The position numbers and the translations under genes are program-made. Below, one piece after another: positions 37,431 to 45,830 of a stretch of 64,000 bases of DNA; within the stretch, counting starts at the first letter, position 1; each line of letters starts with the position of its first letter. The stretch is from Sphingobium trunci. GTDB lineage: Bacteria; Pseudomonadota; Alphaproteobacteria; Sphingomonadales; Sphingomonadaceae. A model generated the notes under the pieces. That model was not told the DNA's origin, did no database searches, and worked only from the letters and a program-made list of their open reading frames with translations. The stretch lies in assembly GCF_022664535.1 (NCBI RefSeq), contig NZ_JAKUJY010000013.1, positions 52,550-116,549 on the forward strand, given 5' to 3'.

Positions 37431-38195
37431 ATGGCTGAGGAAAAGTACGCCCTTGAGGGGACGGCCGAGGGCAAGTCGGAGACGGCCAGGGGCGCACGCG
37501 GCCCCGGACGGCGGTTGCATGGCGCCATTGCGCACAAGCTGGGTACGGCGATCTTGTCCGGCCAATATGCGCCGGGGGATGTCCTGTCCGGCGAAATCGC
37601 CTTTGCCGAGGAACTGGAGGTGTCGCGCAGCGCCTATCGCGAGGCGATCCAGGTGCTGACCGCCAAGGGCCTGGTGGAAAGCCGTCCCAAGGCCGGGACG
37701 CGCGTATTGCCGCGACAGCGCTGGAACCTGCTCGATCCCGAGGTGCTGGCCTGGGCCTTTGCCGGGGAGCCGGACATTCAGTTCGTGCGCGACCTGTTCG
37801 AACTGCGCGCCATCGTCGAACCGGCGGCGGCGCGGCTGGCGGCGCAGCGGCGGACCAGGGACGACCTCAGGTTGATGAAGGACGCGCTCGCCGCGATGCG
37901 CCGCCATACGCTGGCGACCGATATCGGACGGGCGGCGGACCGCGACTTTCACAATGCGATCTTGAACGCCACCGGCAATGACGCGCTGCAGACGCTGTCG
38001 GCCAGCATCGGCGCGGCGGTCAACTGGACGACCCAGTTCAAGCAGCGCTCGCGGGCTTTGCCGCGCAATCCGATCCCCGACCATGTGCGGGTGTTCGACG
38101 CCATTGCGGCGGGCGACGGGGCGGCCGCGGCCGAGGCGATGGGCATTCTCGTCGATCTGGCGCTGGAGGATACGGCAAGCACGATGACGCGGTGA
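37431..38195 (+). CDS. GntR-family regulator, FadR/FCD subfamily
   Basis: A 254-residue repressor type with a winged-helix N-terminus (LHGAIAHKLGTAILSGQYAPG, SEVSR-like EELEVSRSAYREAIQVLTAKG, then ESRPKAGTRVLP) and a C-terminal all-helical FCD ligand domain carrying Asp/His metal ligands (DRDFHNAIL). FadR-subfamily members with this DNA-binding start often sense sugar acids. GGAGGAG lies seven bases before the ATG. Divergent from araD1, so control of the arabinose operon is likely; a sugar-acid effector such as arabonate or its keto-deoxy form is a guess. Confidence 0.9.
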   Translation: MAEEKYALEGTAEGKSETARGARGPGRRLHGAIAHKLGTAILSGQYAPGDVLSGEIAFAEELEVSRSAYREAIQVLTAKGLVESRPKAGTRVLPRQRWNLLDPEVLAWAFAGEPDIQFVRDLFELRAIVEPAAARLAAQRRTRDDLRLMKDALAAMRRHTLATDIGRAADRDFHNAILNATGNDALQTLSASIGAAVNWTTQFKQRSRALPRNPIPDHVRVFDAIAAGDGAAAAEAMGILVDLALEDTASTMTR

Positions 38196-38275
38196 AGGAC
38201 CGGAGTCCTCCCTACGGGCGGATGGGGAGGGGGACCATGGAGGGCCCGGCAGAAGAATTTTGCGCCATCAAAAAA

Positions 38276-38309
38276 GGGCCGGAGCGGGTTATCCGCTCCG
38301 GCCCTTTTT
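38276..38309. terminator. Bidirectional terminator between gntR and sugar MFS
   Basis: A perfect 12-bp stem (GGGCCGGAGCGG with CCGCTCCGGCCC) with a 5-nt loop, flanked by an A-run before (38270-38275) and TTTTT after (38305-38309). It works as an intrinsic terminator for both convergent genes. Confidence 0.92.
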
Positions 38310-38329
38310 CATCGTCTCTCCGCTGATGC

Positions 38330-39634
38330 TCAATCCAGGTGCTTGTCGGGCAGCGCATGGGTCGGCTTCGATCCCCACAGCGCGTAGAACAGGATGTAGA
38401 GTTCGCATATCGCCGTCAGCAGGAAGCTGGTCTGCAACCCGAAATGATCGGCCAGATAGCCCTGCACCACCACCAGCGCGCCGCCGGCGATCGCCATGAT
38501 CAGCAGGCCCGATCCTTCCTCGGTCAGCGGGCCGAGGCCCTTGATGCCGAGGGTGAAGATGGTCGGGAACATGATCGAGTGGAACAGGCCCACCAGGATC
38601 AGCGACCACATGGCGACCGGGCCATGGGCGAACACGGTGGTGATCATCACGATGAAGGCGCCGACCGAGAAGGCCGCCAGCACCTTGCCCGCGTCGAAGC
38701 GCTGCATGATCGCCGATCCGGCGAAGCGGCCGACCATCATCCCGCCCCACAGGAAGGTCAGGTAACGGCCTGCCTGTTCATGGGTCAGGTTGGCGATGTC
38801 CGGCTGGCTGACGAAGTTCACGAACAGGTTGGCGACGCCGATTTCCGCGATCAGATAGATGAAGATCGCCGGGATGCCGAACACCAGATTGCGGTGCGCC
38901 CAGAGCGAATGCTGCTTGCGCTCTTCCTTGGCGACGCGCGAGGTGGAGGCGCCCATGTCCGGCAGCGGGAAGCGCGCGATGACGACCGCCAGCACCACCA
39001 GCACCACGGCGACCAGCGCATAGGGCAGGACCACCGAATGGGCGTCCGCCAGACGTTCGGCCTGCGTCAGTACCACATCGCCCTGCGCCGTGCCGCCCTT
39101 GGACCGGCCAAGGATCAGATAGGCGCCGAACATCGGCGCGAGCATGGTGCCCGCCGAGTTCATCGCCTGCACCAGATTGAGGCGCGAGGACGCCGTCTCC
39201 GGCTTGCCGACCACCGCGACATAGGGGTTCGCCGCCACCTGGAGCAGGGTGATGCCGCTGGCGATCACGAACAGCATGACCAGCGTCACGCCATAGGAGG
39301 GGATGGACGCGGCCAGCATCATGCCCAGCGCGCCTGCCGCCATGATCAGCAGGCCCGTCACCATCGACTTCTGATATCCGACCCGTTCGATCAGCTTGGC
39401 CGAAGGGATGGAGGCGAAGAAATAGGCGATGAACCACACCGATTCGATCAGCGTCGTCTGGGTGTAGCTGAGTTCGAACACGCTGCGCAGATGCGGCAGC
39501 AGCGTGTTGTTGATGACCGTGATGAAGCCCCACATGAAGAAGAGGCTGGCAAGCAGCGTCAGGGCAGGGCCGTAGCGCGTGCCGGGATTATAGGCCGCGG
39601 CGGGCGCGGCGGTCGAGGAAACGGGTCCTGCCAT
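38330..39634 (-). CDS. Sugar MFS transporter, FucP/GluP type
   Basis: A 434-residue sugar:proton symporter with about twelve hydrophobic helices. The FucP-like signature is SLFFMWGFITVINNTLLPHL in helix 1, followed by FAYFFAS-like FIAYFFASIPSAKLIERVGYQ and VAANPYVAVVGKPETASSRLNLVQAMNSAGT. The Asn and Glu residues of the FucP binding site region appear conserved. It lies in the arabinose cluster, divergent from the exported mutarotase, so arabinose is the likely cargo. GGAGAAGG precedes ATG 39634. Confidence 0.9.
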   Translation of the reverse strand: MAGPVSSTAAPAAAYNPGTRYGPALTLLASLFFMWGFITVINNTLLPHLRSVFELSYTQTTLIESVWFIAYFFASIPSAKLIERVGYQKSMVTGLLIMAAGALGMMLAASIPSYGVTLVMLFVIASGITLLQVAANPYVAVVGKPETASSRLNLVQAMNSAGTMLAPMFGAYLILGRSKGGTAQGDVVLTQAERLADAHSVVLPYALVAVVLVVLAVVIARFPLPDMGASTSRVAKEERKQHSLWAHRNLVFGIPAIFIYLIAEIGVANLFVNFVSQPDIANLTHEQAGRYLTFLWGGMMVGRFAGSAIMQRFDAGKVLAAFSVGAFIVMITTVFAHGPVAMWSLILVGLFHSIMFPTIFTLGIKGLGPLTEEGSGLLIMAIAGGALVVVQGYLADHFGLQTSFLLTAICELYILFYALWGSKPTHALPDKHLD

Positions 39635-39694
39635 TCATCCTTCTCCGGAAGAGTCAAAACAGGACGCAGCCGGAAGAGGGTTGCGCCTGATTAT

Positions 39695-39704
39695 TATGTA
39701 CGAG
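39695..39704. promoter_or_regulatory. Candidate TCGTAC-type operator, sugar MFS/galM promoter
   Basis: TATGTACGAG on the plus strand, that is CTCGTACATA on the minus strand, in the 115-base gap between the divergent transporter and mutarotase genes. Nine of ten bases match the element at 32381. Confidence 0.45.
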
Positions 39705-39749
39705 TATATCCCCATCCATAGCGCGTCAATGGCGCTCGGGAGGAAGTGC

Positions 39750-40907
39750 ATGCGAAAGGCCTTTATGAAAAAAACAGTTTTGGCAACGTTGTCATACGGC
39801 GTGCTCCTGGCGCTTGCAAGCACCTCCGCGCAGGCGGCGGAGGCCGATCGCGCACCGGCAGGCAAGCTGGCCGACGGCACCCTGATCGAGGCGATCACGC
39901 TCAAAAATGCCGGGGGCGTGTCGGCGACCATCCTGACCTATGGCGCGACGCTCCAGAAATTCTCCGGGCCGGACCGCAACGGCCGGATCGCCGACGTGCT
40001 GCTGGGCTATGACGATCTGGCGGGCTATATCGATCGTCCCAATTATTTCGGCGTGACCGTGGGCCGCTATGCCAACCGCATCGCGGGGGGCAAGTTCGTG
40101 CTGGATGGCAAGAGCTACCAGTTGCCGCTCAACGACAAGGTCAATTCGCTGCACGGCGGCGACAAGGGCTTCGACAAGCAGGCGTGGAAGCTGGTGTCCC
40201 TGAAGGGCGGTCCGGTCGCCACGGCCGTCCTGGCGCTCACCAGCCCCGACGGCGATTCCGGCTATCCGGGCCAGCTTGACGCCACCGTCACCTATACGCT
40301 GGACGAGCAGGGCAATCTGGGCATCGCCTTCGACGCCAGGACCAGCAAGCCCACCATCGTCAACATGACCAACCATGCGATCTTCGACCTGGGCGGCGAA
40401 GGATCGGCGGAGGGGGCGCAGGGGCACAGGCTGACGATTCCGGCCAGGGCCTATACGCCGGTCGACGCCAATCTGATCCCGACCGGCGAGTTGAAGCCCG
40501 TGGCAGGCACGGTATTCGACTTCCGTCAGCCGCGCCGGGTGGCAGACGGCATTCGCGACGGCCGCGATCCGCAGATCGTCGCCGGTCATGGCTACGACCA
40601 TAATTTCGCGCTGGACAAGGGCGCGACCAAGGCGCCGGAACTGGCCGCACGGCTGGAGGATCCGGCTTCCGGCCGGGTGCTGGACGTGCTGACCACCGAG
40701 CCGGGCGTGCAATTCTACACCGGCAATTTCCTCGACGGAACGCTGGTCGGCAAGCAGGGGCATCTCTATCGCATGGGCGACGGCATCGCGCTGGAGCCGC
40801 AGAAATTCCCCAACGCGCCCAACCAGCCAGGCTTCCTGTCGGCGCGGGTCGACCCCGGCAAACCCTATCATCACCAGATGATCTACCGCCTGTCGGTCCA
40901 GCGCTGA
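39750..40907 (+). CDS. galM: Exported aldose 1-epimerase (mutarotase)
   Basis: A 385-residue GalM-type enzyme that interconverts alpha and beta anomers. A signal peptide (MKKTVLATLSYGVLLALAST with SAQA) places it in the periplasm, matching an uptake role. Catalytic features: NRIAGGKF, the His in NSLHGGDKGFDK, the second His in MTNHAIFDLGG, GHGYDHNFAL and the catalytic Glu near ALEPQKFPNAPN. GGAGG lies six bases before ATG 39750. It is followed 13 bases later by the lactonase gene. A LacI-type operator sequence lies inside its signal-peptide codons (39782-39793). Confidence 0.93.
   Translation: MRKAFMKKTVLATLSYGVLLALASTSAQAAEADRAPAGKLADGTLIEAITLKNAGGVSATILTYGATLQKFSGPDRNGRIADVLLGYDDLAGYIDRPNYFGVTVGRYANRIAGGKFVLDGKSYQLPLNDKVNSLHGGDKGFDKQAWKLVSLKGGPVATAVLALTSPDGDSGYPGQLDATVTYTLDEQGNLGIAFDARTSKPTIVNMTNHAIFDLGGEGSAEGAQGHRLTIPARAYTPVDANLIPTGELKPVAGTVFDFRQPRRVADGIRDGRDPQIVAGHGYDHNFALDKGATKAPELAARLEDPASGRVLDVLTTEPGVQFYTGNFLDGTLVGKQGHLYRMGDGIALEPQKFPNAPNQPGFLSARVDPGKPYHHQMIYRLSVQR
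39782..39793. promoter_or_regulatory. LacI-type operator inside start of galM
   Basis: GGCAACGTTGTC, followed by ATAC. The 14 bases CAACGTTGTCATAC (39784-39797) are identical to 42953-42966 in the lacI promoter. Location: 32 bases into the galM coding region. Confidence 0.5.
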
Positions 40908-40920
40908 GGGGGAGCGGAGC

Positions 40921-41778
40921 ATGGCCGAATGGCGCAAGGTCGAGCGCGACACGCGCGACACGCTGGGCGAGGGCACCTTGTGGTCGGCGCGGGACAATGC
41001 GGTCTATTGGGTGGATATTCTCGCGCCCGCGCTCAACCGGCTGTCGCTGGGCGATGGCGGCCTTGAGCGCTGGGCCATGCCCGAACCGCTTGGCTGGGTG
41101 GCCGAGTGGGCCGGGGGCGGGTTCATCGGCGGTTTCCAGAGCGGTTTCAAGCTTTTCACGCTCGATCCGCTGGTGGTGACCGCCATCGGCGACCCCGAAC
41201 CGCATCTGCCGGGCAGCCGGATGAATGACGGCAAGGCGGATGCTGGCGGCGCCATCTGGTGCGGCACCATGGACATGGCCGAGGAACAGGATGTGGGTGC
41301 GCTTTACCGGCTCGATCCCGATGGCAGCTGGGCGATGATCGACAGCGGCTATCGCGTGCCCAACGGCCCGGCCTTTTCTCCCTGCGGCCGGTGGCTCTAC
41401 CATAGCGATACCGCGCGGCAACAGATGTACCGTTTCGCCCTGACGGCCGATGGCGGCGTGGCGGACCGCCAGCCCTTCATCCGCTTCATGGCTGAGGACG
41501 GCTATCCCGACGGCATGACCGTGGATGCGCAAGGGCATCTGTGGGTCGCCCATTGGGGCGGCGGGCGGATCAGCCGCTTCACGCCGGAGGGCAGGCTCGA
41601 CCGGTCGATTGCCTTGCCAGCGAAGCAGATCACCAACATCTGCTTCGCTGGCGCAAATCTGGACCGGATGTTCGTCAGTTCAGCCGCCATCGGCCTGCCG
41701 GAAAGCGAGCATGACGGTGCCCTGTTCGAAGTCTTCCCCGGCGTGAAAGGTTTGCCGACCCACCGATATGCGGGTTAG
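40921..41778 (+). CDS. SMP-30/gluconolactonase family, probable L-arabinolactonase
   Basis: A 285-residue six-bladed propeller lactonase that would open a sugar-acid lactone. Metal-site motifs in order: GEGTLWSA with Glu, RMNDGKADAGGAIWCGTM with Asn, SGYRVPNGPAFSPCG with Asn, and EDGYPDGMTVDAQG with Asp. It starts 13 bases after galM and is in the same operon. In the oxidative arabinose route L-arabino-lactone is hydrolysed to L-arabonate, which fits AraD1 and the ALDH nearby. Other sugar lactones are possible. No signal peptide, so cytosolic. Confidence 0.9.
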   Translation: MAEWRKVERDTRDTLGEGTLWSARDNAVYWVDILAPALNRLSLGDGGLERWAMPEPLGWVAEWAGGGFIGGFQSGFKLFTLDPLVVTAIGDPEPHLPGSRMNDGKADAGGAIWCGTMDMAEEQDVGALYRLDPDGSWAMIDSGYRVPNGPAFSPCGRWLYHSDTARQQMYRFALTADGGVADRQPFIRFMAEDGYPDGMTVDAQGHLWVAHWGGGRISRFTPEGRLDRSIALPAKQITNICFAGANLDRMFVSSAAIGLPESEHDGALFEVFPGVKGLPTHRYAG

Positions 41779-41805
41779 GCGCGGGGCTGTGGTCGGCCAA
41801 AAAGG

Positions 41806-41844
41806 GGGGCATCTCACTCTCCCGCAATCGGGAGGGGGAGAGCA
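41806..41844. terminator. Hairpin between convergent lactonase and lacI genes
   Basis: GGGGC at 41806 pairs with GCCCC at 41840, around an inner stem CTCCCG/CGGGAG with a CAAT loop. An A-run (41799-41803) precedes it, giving a T-run for minus-strand transcripts of lacI. Confidence 0.5.
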
Positions 41845-41853
41845 ATGTTGCCC

Positions 41854-42843
41854 CTAGTCCGGCGCAGGTCCGGTGCTGTCGCGCTGCACCAGTTCGAACG
41901 GGAATTCCGGCGCATCGGCGGGTCCATGGGCGAGTGCGTCGACCACGGCGCGGCCCATCGCCTCCAGCGGCTGGCTGACGGTGGTCAGCGGCGGCCAGGC
42001 GGTGAGGCCCGCGGGCGTGTTGTCGAAACCGGCGACCGACAGATCCTCCGGCACGCGCAGCCCGATCCGGTGAGCGACGGTCAGCACGCCCAGCGCCATG
42101 TCGTCATTGGTGGCAAAGATGGCGGTGGGGCGCGGCGTTTGCGCCAGCAGCCTTTCCCCCGCCGCAATGCCCGACGTGAAATCGAACCTGCCCTCGACGA
42201 ACAGCGCGTCCCTGGCCACGATGCCTGCCGCCGCCAATCCGTCCCGGAAGCCCTCGACGCGGCGCGCCGCGGCCCTGTGGCCCGATGGCGGGGTGATCAC
42301 GCCGATATGGCGATGGCCAAGGCCGATGAGATGATCGGCCATCATCCGGCCCGCCGCACGCTCCGGCGTGGGGATGTTGAAGCTTTCCGCCACCACCGAC
42401 CCCGCGATCCGGGCGCAGGGCAGCTTGAGTTCCGCCAGCCGTTGCAGCAGCCGGGGATCGTCGGACAGCGGCGGCACCAGGAATACGCCGTCGGGGCGCA
42501 GTGCCGCGACCAGGCGATCCAGTATCTCCGGGCTTTCCTCGCCCGAAAGCGACACCGGTTCGACCACCAGATGATAGCCCAGGTCGCGGCAGCGATTCGC
42601 CGCGCCCGCCTGGATGCCGCCGGTATAGCTGGCGGCCGGATTATTGTAGAGAAAGGCGATCATGAACGACCGTCCGCCCGCCAGCCGCCGCGCCGACTGG
42701 TTGGGCCGATAGTCGAGCTGGCGGATCGCCGCCATCACCCGCTCGCGCAGTTCGTCGCTGACATTGGGTGCCTTGTTGACCACGCGGGAAACGGTCTTGA
42801 TCGATACGCGCGCCAATGCTGCGACGTCGTGAATGCTTGGCAT
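41854..42843 (-). CDS. LacI-family sugar regulator
   Basis: A 329-residue LacI/GalR repressor. The DNA-binding head is SIHDVAALARVSIKTVSRVV with NKAPNVSDELRERVMAAI and the hinge DYRPNQSARRLAGGRS; the periplasmic-binding-like effector domain follows (IAFLYNNPAASYTGGIQ, FATNDDMALGVL, VAGFDNTPAG). ATG 42843 gives the standard head. It converges on galM-lactonase. Palindromes in its own upstream region and inside galM share CAACGTTGTC, so self-control and galM control are likely. Confidence 0.93.
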   Translation of the reverse strand: MPSIHDVAALARVSIKTVSRVVNKAPNVSDELRERVMAAIRQLDYRPNQSARRLAGGRSFMIAFLYNNPAASYTGGIQAGAANRCRDLGYHLVVEPVSLSGEESPEILDRLVAALRPDGVFLVPPLSDDPRLLQRLAELKLPCARIAGSVVAESFNIPTPERAAGRMMADHLIGLGHRHIGVITPPSGHRAAARRVEGFRDGLAAAGIVARDALFVEGRFDFTSGIAAGERLLAQTPRPTAIFATNDDMALGVLTVAHRIGLRVPEDLSVAGFDNTPAGLTAWPPLTTVSQPLEAMGRAVVDALAHGPADAPEFPFELVQRDSTGPAPD

Positions 42844-42870
42844 AGGGCGCTCTTGCCATGGAAGATTCCT

Positions 42871-42990
42871 GGAAACAACGTTTTCCCCATCCCGATGGCG
42901 AGGACATAATTCCCTCTTGATCATGAGGGAATGACGCGCTAGAGGCGCGGGACAACGTTGTCATACTCTCCAAGCAAGACAACGGCTGTC
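42871..42990. promoter_or_regulatory. Cluster of palindromes in lacI promoter region
   Basis: Four symmetric elements: GGAAACAACGTTTTCC (42871-42886), TTCCCTC/GAGGGAA around an 8-base spacer (42910-42931), a perfect GACAACGTTGTC (42951-42962) and GACAACGGCTGTC (42978-42990). The AACGTT-centred ones have the form of LacI-family operators. Confidence 0.6.
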
Positions 42991-43054
42991 ATCCCGGGCG
43001 GCGGTGGGAAGAACTGCACGCTTCCGCCATCCGCCCGGGATGCGCTTTGTCCCC

Positions 43055-44437
43055 TCACGGCCGTTTCAGCCTCAACATGATCCGCAGGCCCGGTTCGTTG
43101 TCGGACAGCGTGACCGTGCCATGGTGCAGCCGCGCCACCGCCTCCACCAGCGAAAGCCCCAGCCCGGAACCCGGCTTGCCGCGCGCCGGATCGAGCCGGC
43201 CGAAGCGCTTGAGCGCCGCCGCATGATTTTCCGCCGGAATGCCGGGTCCATTGTCGGCGACGCTGATCAGCAGGCTGCCGTCCGGCTCCAGCCGCGCGCT
43301 CAATTCGATGCAGTCGCCGCCATCGGCATAGTGCAGGGCGTTCTCGATGAGGTTGGCGAGCGACTGGCTGACCAGTTCGCGATGCAGGGAAAAGAGCAGG
43401 GAGTCGGGCGCCGCGATGTGGAGGGCGAAGCCGCTGTCCTCGACCAGCGGGCCATAGACTTCGCCGACATCGCGCAACAGCGCGCCGACGTCGGTCTCGC
43501 GCCGCTGGTCGCCGCCGAAGCCCGCTTCGGTGCGGCTGATCAGCAGGGCAGTGGTCAGCATGGAGCGGAGCGTCTGCGCCTCCCCATGCACCTTTTCCAG
43601 CGCGTCGAGCGCGGTGTCGTCGCGGGTCTGGCTGCTCGCCTGCTCCACCACCGACAGCAGGCGCGTCACGGGGGATTTGAGGTCATGGGCAAGGCCGTCG
43701 GTCATCATCCGCAACTGCGTCACCAGCGCGTCGATCCGCTCCAGCATGGCGTTGATCGACTGGCCCAGCCGGTCGAAGGCGTCGCCGCTGCCGTCGGTCG
43801 GCACCCGCCGGTCGAGCGCGCCGACGGCCACTTCATTGGCGGTTTCGGCGATGTCGGACACCTGCCGCGCCAGAATGCGCCCCAGCATGATCGATATGCC
43901 CAGCGCCAGCACCAGGCTCATGATGAAGGCGATGCTCAACGCCTCCTCATAGATGCGGGCGAGTTGCAGGCTGTTGGAAACGACCATGCCGGTCAGCAGC
44001 AGCTCGCCGCCCTTCATCCTCTTGGCGACCACGCCGATCGGTTCCGGCTCGTCGCGCCCGACGCGGTAGAGCGACATGATCTGCCACCGCCCGTCGGCGG
44101 CCAGGCTGGCGGGCCAGGCGCCCAGATTGCCGGCGACCGGGCGGCCATCCCGGTCGGTGAGCAGCAGCACCGCGCGCTCGCCCTCCACGCCGCGGAAGCG
44201 ACGGGCGATTTCCTCGCGCAATGCCTTGGCGCCGCCGCCGCGATAGAGGGCGAGCAGGTCGTCGCGCGTATCCTCCACCGCCTGCTGGTCGGCCGCGACG
44301 ACGGTGCGCTGGCTGGCCTGCTGCACGAACAGCAACACGCCGCCGGTCACCAGAAACTGGCAGAGAAAGGCAAGGCCGACGAACCGCCCGATGGTCGAAC
44401 GGGCGAAGCCGAACCAGCGGCTAGCTTTCCGGGCCAA
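43055..44437 (-). CDS. Two-component sensor histidine kinase
   Basis: A 460-residue membrane kinase. One helix near residue 20-40 (FVGLAFLCQFLVTGGVLLFV), a periplasmic sensing segment of about 115 residues with no known domain, a second helix (AFIMSLVLALGISIML), HAMP, the phosphorylated His in DGLAHDLKSPVTRLL, N box NLIENALHYA, G1 DNGPGIP and G2 GSGLGLSL. No ATG fits; TTG 44437 gives a sensible N-terminus and overlaps the regulator gene by 17 bases. It is last in a run of His-rich protein, PDZ protein, regulator and kinase. The signal is unknown; metal or envelope stress is suggested by the neighbours. Confidence 0.88.
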   Translation of the reverse strand: MARKASRWFGFARSTIGRFVGLAFLCQFLVTGGVLLFVQQASQRTVVAADQQAVEDTRDDLLALYRGGGAKALREEIARRFRGVEGERAVLLLTDRDGRPVAGNLGAWPASLAADGRWQIMSLYRVGRDEPEPIGVVAKRMKGGELLLTGMVVSNSLQLARIYEEALSIAFIMSLVLALGISIMLGRILARQVSDIAETANEVAVGALDRRVPTDGSGDAFDRLGQSINAMLERIDALVTQLRMMTDGLAHDLKSPVTRLLSVVEQASSQTRDDTALDALEKVHGEAQTLRSMLTTALLISRTEAGFGGDQRRETDVGALLRDVGEVYGPLVEDSGFALHIAAPDSLLFSLHRELVSQSLANLIENALHYADGGDCIELSARLEPDGSLLISVADNGPGIPAENHAAALKRFGRLDPARGKPGSGLGLSLVEAVARLHHGTVTLSDNEPGLRIMLRLKRP

Positions 44438-45107
44438 GCCGATACCCCATGCCGCGCACCGTATGCAGCAGCGGCCGGTCGCCGCCCTCGTCCAGCTTGC
44501 GGCGCAGGCGGCTGACATGCACGTCGATGACATTGGTGCCGGGGTCGAAATGATAATCCCACACGCCTTCCAGCAACATGGTGCGGGTCACCACCTGGTC
44601 GGGGTGGCGCAGGAAGAATTCGAGCAGGCGGAATTCGCGCGGTTGCAGGTCGATGGTTCGCGATCCCCGCTTCACCCGGCGGGAAAGCAGGTCCATCTCC
44701 AGATCCTCGTGGCGCAGGCTGGTGACGACCGCGCTGCCGCTGCCGCTCCGGCGCAGCAGCAGTTGGACCCGCGCCAGCAGTTCGGCAAAGGCGAAGGGCT
44801 TGACGAGATAGTCGTCGGCGCCGTTGGTCAGGCCCTCCACCCGGTCCTCCGGCGTGCCCAGCGCGGACAGGATGATGACCGGTGTCTCGATCCCCGCCGC
44901 GCGCAGGGCCTTGAGCATCGCCATGCCGTCCATCGCGGGCATCATCCGGTCGAGGATGATCGCGCCATAGCTGCCGTCGCTCGCCAGAAACAGGCCGTCC
45001 CGGCCATTGTCCGCCTGGTCGACGGTAAAGCCCGCCTCGCCCATGCCCTTGGCGACATAGCCGGCGGTGGCTGCGTCATCCTCCACCACCAGAATCTTAT
45101 GGCTCAT
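44421..45107 (-). CDS. OmpR/PhoB-type response regulator
   Basis: A 228-residue regulator. Receiver domain: acidic pair in VVEDDAA, phospho-acceptor Asp53 in AIILDRMMPAMDG, Thr/Ser position in IILSALG and Lys in DDYLVKPFAF. C-terminal winged helix: IDLQPREFRLLEFFLRHP, TRTMLLEGVWDYHFD and VIDVHVSRLRRKLD. It overlaps the PDZ gene start-stop by ATGA and the kinase by 17 bases, so the three proteins are made together. Confidence 0.95.
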   Translation of the reverse strand: MSHKILVVEDDAATAGYVAKGMGEAGFTVDQADNGRDGLFLASDGSYGAIILDRMMPAMDGMAMLKALRAAGIETPVIILSALGTPEDRVEGLTNGADDYLVKPFAFAELLARVQLLLRRSGSGSAVVTSLRHEDLEMDLLSRRVKRGSRTIDLQPREFRLLEFFLRHPDQVVTRTMLLEGVWDYHFDPGTNVIDVHVSRLRRKLDEGGDRPLLHTVRGMGYRLGPES

Positions 45108-45514
45108 TGTCCCCTTTCCGGCTGGTCCAGCATCACCACGCGCATCTGATCCGCATGTTTCAACCCCAGCGCAATTTTCTGCCGGGGATGGTGTAGCAGA
45201 TAGCTACTGGCTTGATCCAGCGAGCTTATCGGCGTGCCGTTCAGGCTGACCACGCCGTCGCCGACGCTGACGCCCAGCCGTGCCGCCTCTCCATCCGATT
45301 CCATGCTGGTGACGATCACGCCCGATCCCGCCGGTGCGGCATCGGTCATGGTCAGGCCGGGCAGGGCACGGGCCTTGGCGGCGGCGACTTCCATATGATT
45401 GTCGATGGCGCGGCGCAGATGCAGGAAGAAGGCGCCGCTCATGAGCAGCGCGCACAGCGCCAGGGCAGCCAGAACCAGTCCGGTCGCTGTCCTGTCGCCA
45501 TTGCGCTGTCCCAT
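45104..45514 (-). CDS. Membrane-anchored PDZ-domain protein
   Basis: A 136-residue protein with one N-terminal hydrophobic helix (GLVLAALALCALLMSGAFF) and a single PDZ domain of the DegP/HtrA kind: GSGVIVTSMESDGEAARLGV, then VGDGVVSLNGTPISSLDQAS. There is no protease domain. It precedes the response regulator and overlaps it by four bases. Stand-alone periplasmic PDZ proteins often bind C-termini of misfolded or exported proteins; here it may adjust the kinase, which is inference from gene order. Confidence 0.85.
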   Translation of the reverse strand: MGQRNGDRTATGLVLAALALCALLMSGAFFLHLRRAIDNHMEVAAAKARALPGLTMTDAAPAGSGVIVTSMESDGEAARLGVSVGDGVVSLNGTPISSLDQASSYLLHHPRQKIALGLKHADQMRVVMLDQPERGQ

Positions 45515-45572
45515 GCCTATCGTTCCGTTGCGTTGGGGGCGGGGAGGAGGGGGCTTCCTCCCCGGCTCCGGG

Positions 45573-45830
45573 TCAGGAGGGTTTGGTTTCCGCCTTTTTC
45601 ATGGCGGGCTTGGCGGCGTGGGCCATTCCGTGATGATGCGACGCCCACTTCGCATGATGATGGGCCGCTGCCTTGTGATGCGCCATCGGCGCGGCATGAG
45701 AGGAACTCATGCACTCGTCGGTGACCGACTTGGAGCAGGGCGGGTAGCTTTTCGGCGTGCTGTCGGGCGCCTGCGCCATGGCGGCCGTGCCGAAGCCGAG
45801 CGCGATGAGAGGGATGAACAGGATTTTCAT
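45573..45830 (-). CDS. Small exported histidine-rich protein
   Basis: An 85-residue protein with signal peptide MKILFIPLIALGFGTAAMAQ. The mature part has PPCSKSVTDEC (two Cys) and ten His in a short span: HAAPMAHHKAAAHHH, then AKWASHHHGMAH, followed by a Lys/Ala tail. A strong AAGGAGAAGG ribosome site precedes the ATG. It lies 58 bases before the PDZ gene on the same strand. The His clusters suggest binding of Ni, Cu, Zn or Co in the periplasm. No family is recognised. Confidence 0.75.
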   Translation of the reverse strand: MKILFIPLIALGFGTAAMAQAPDSTPKSYPPCSKSVTDECMSSSHAAPMAHHKAAAHHHAKWASHHHGMAHAAKPAMKKAETKPS

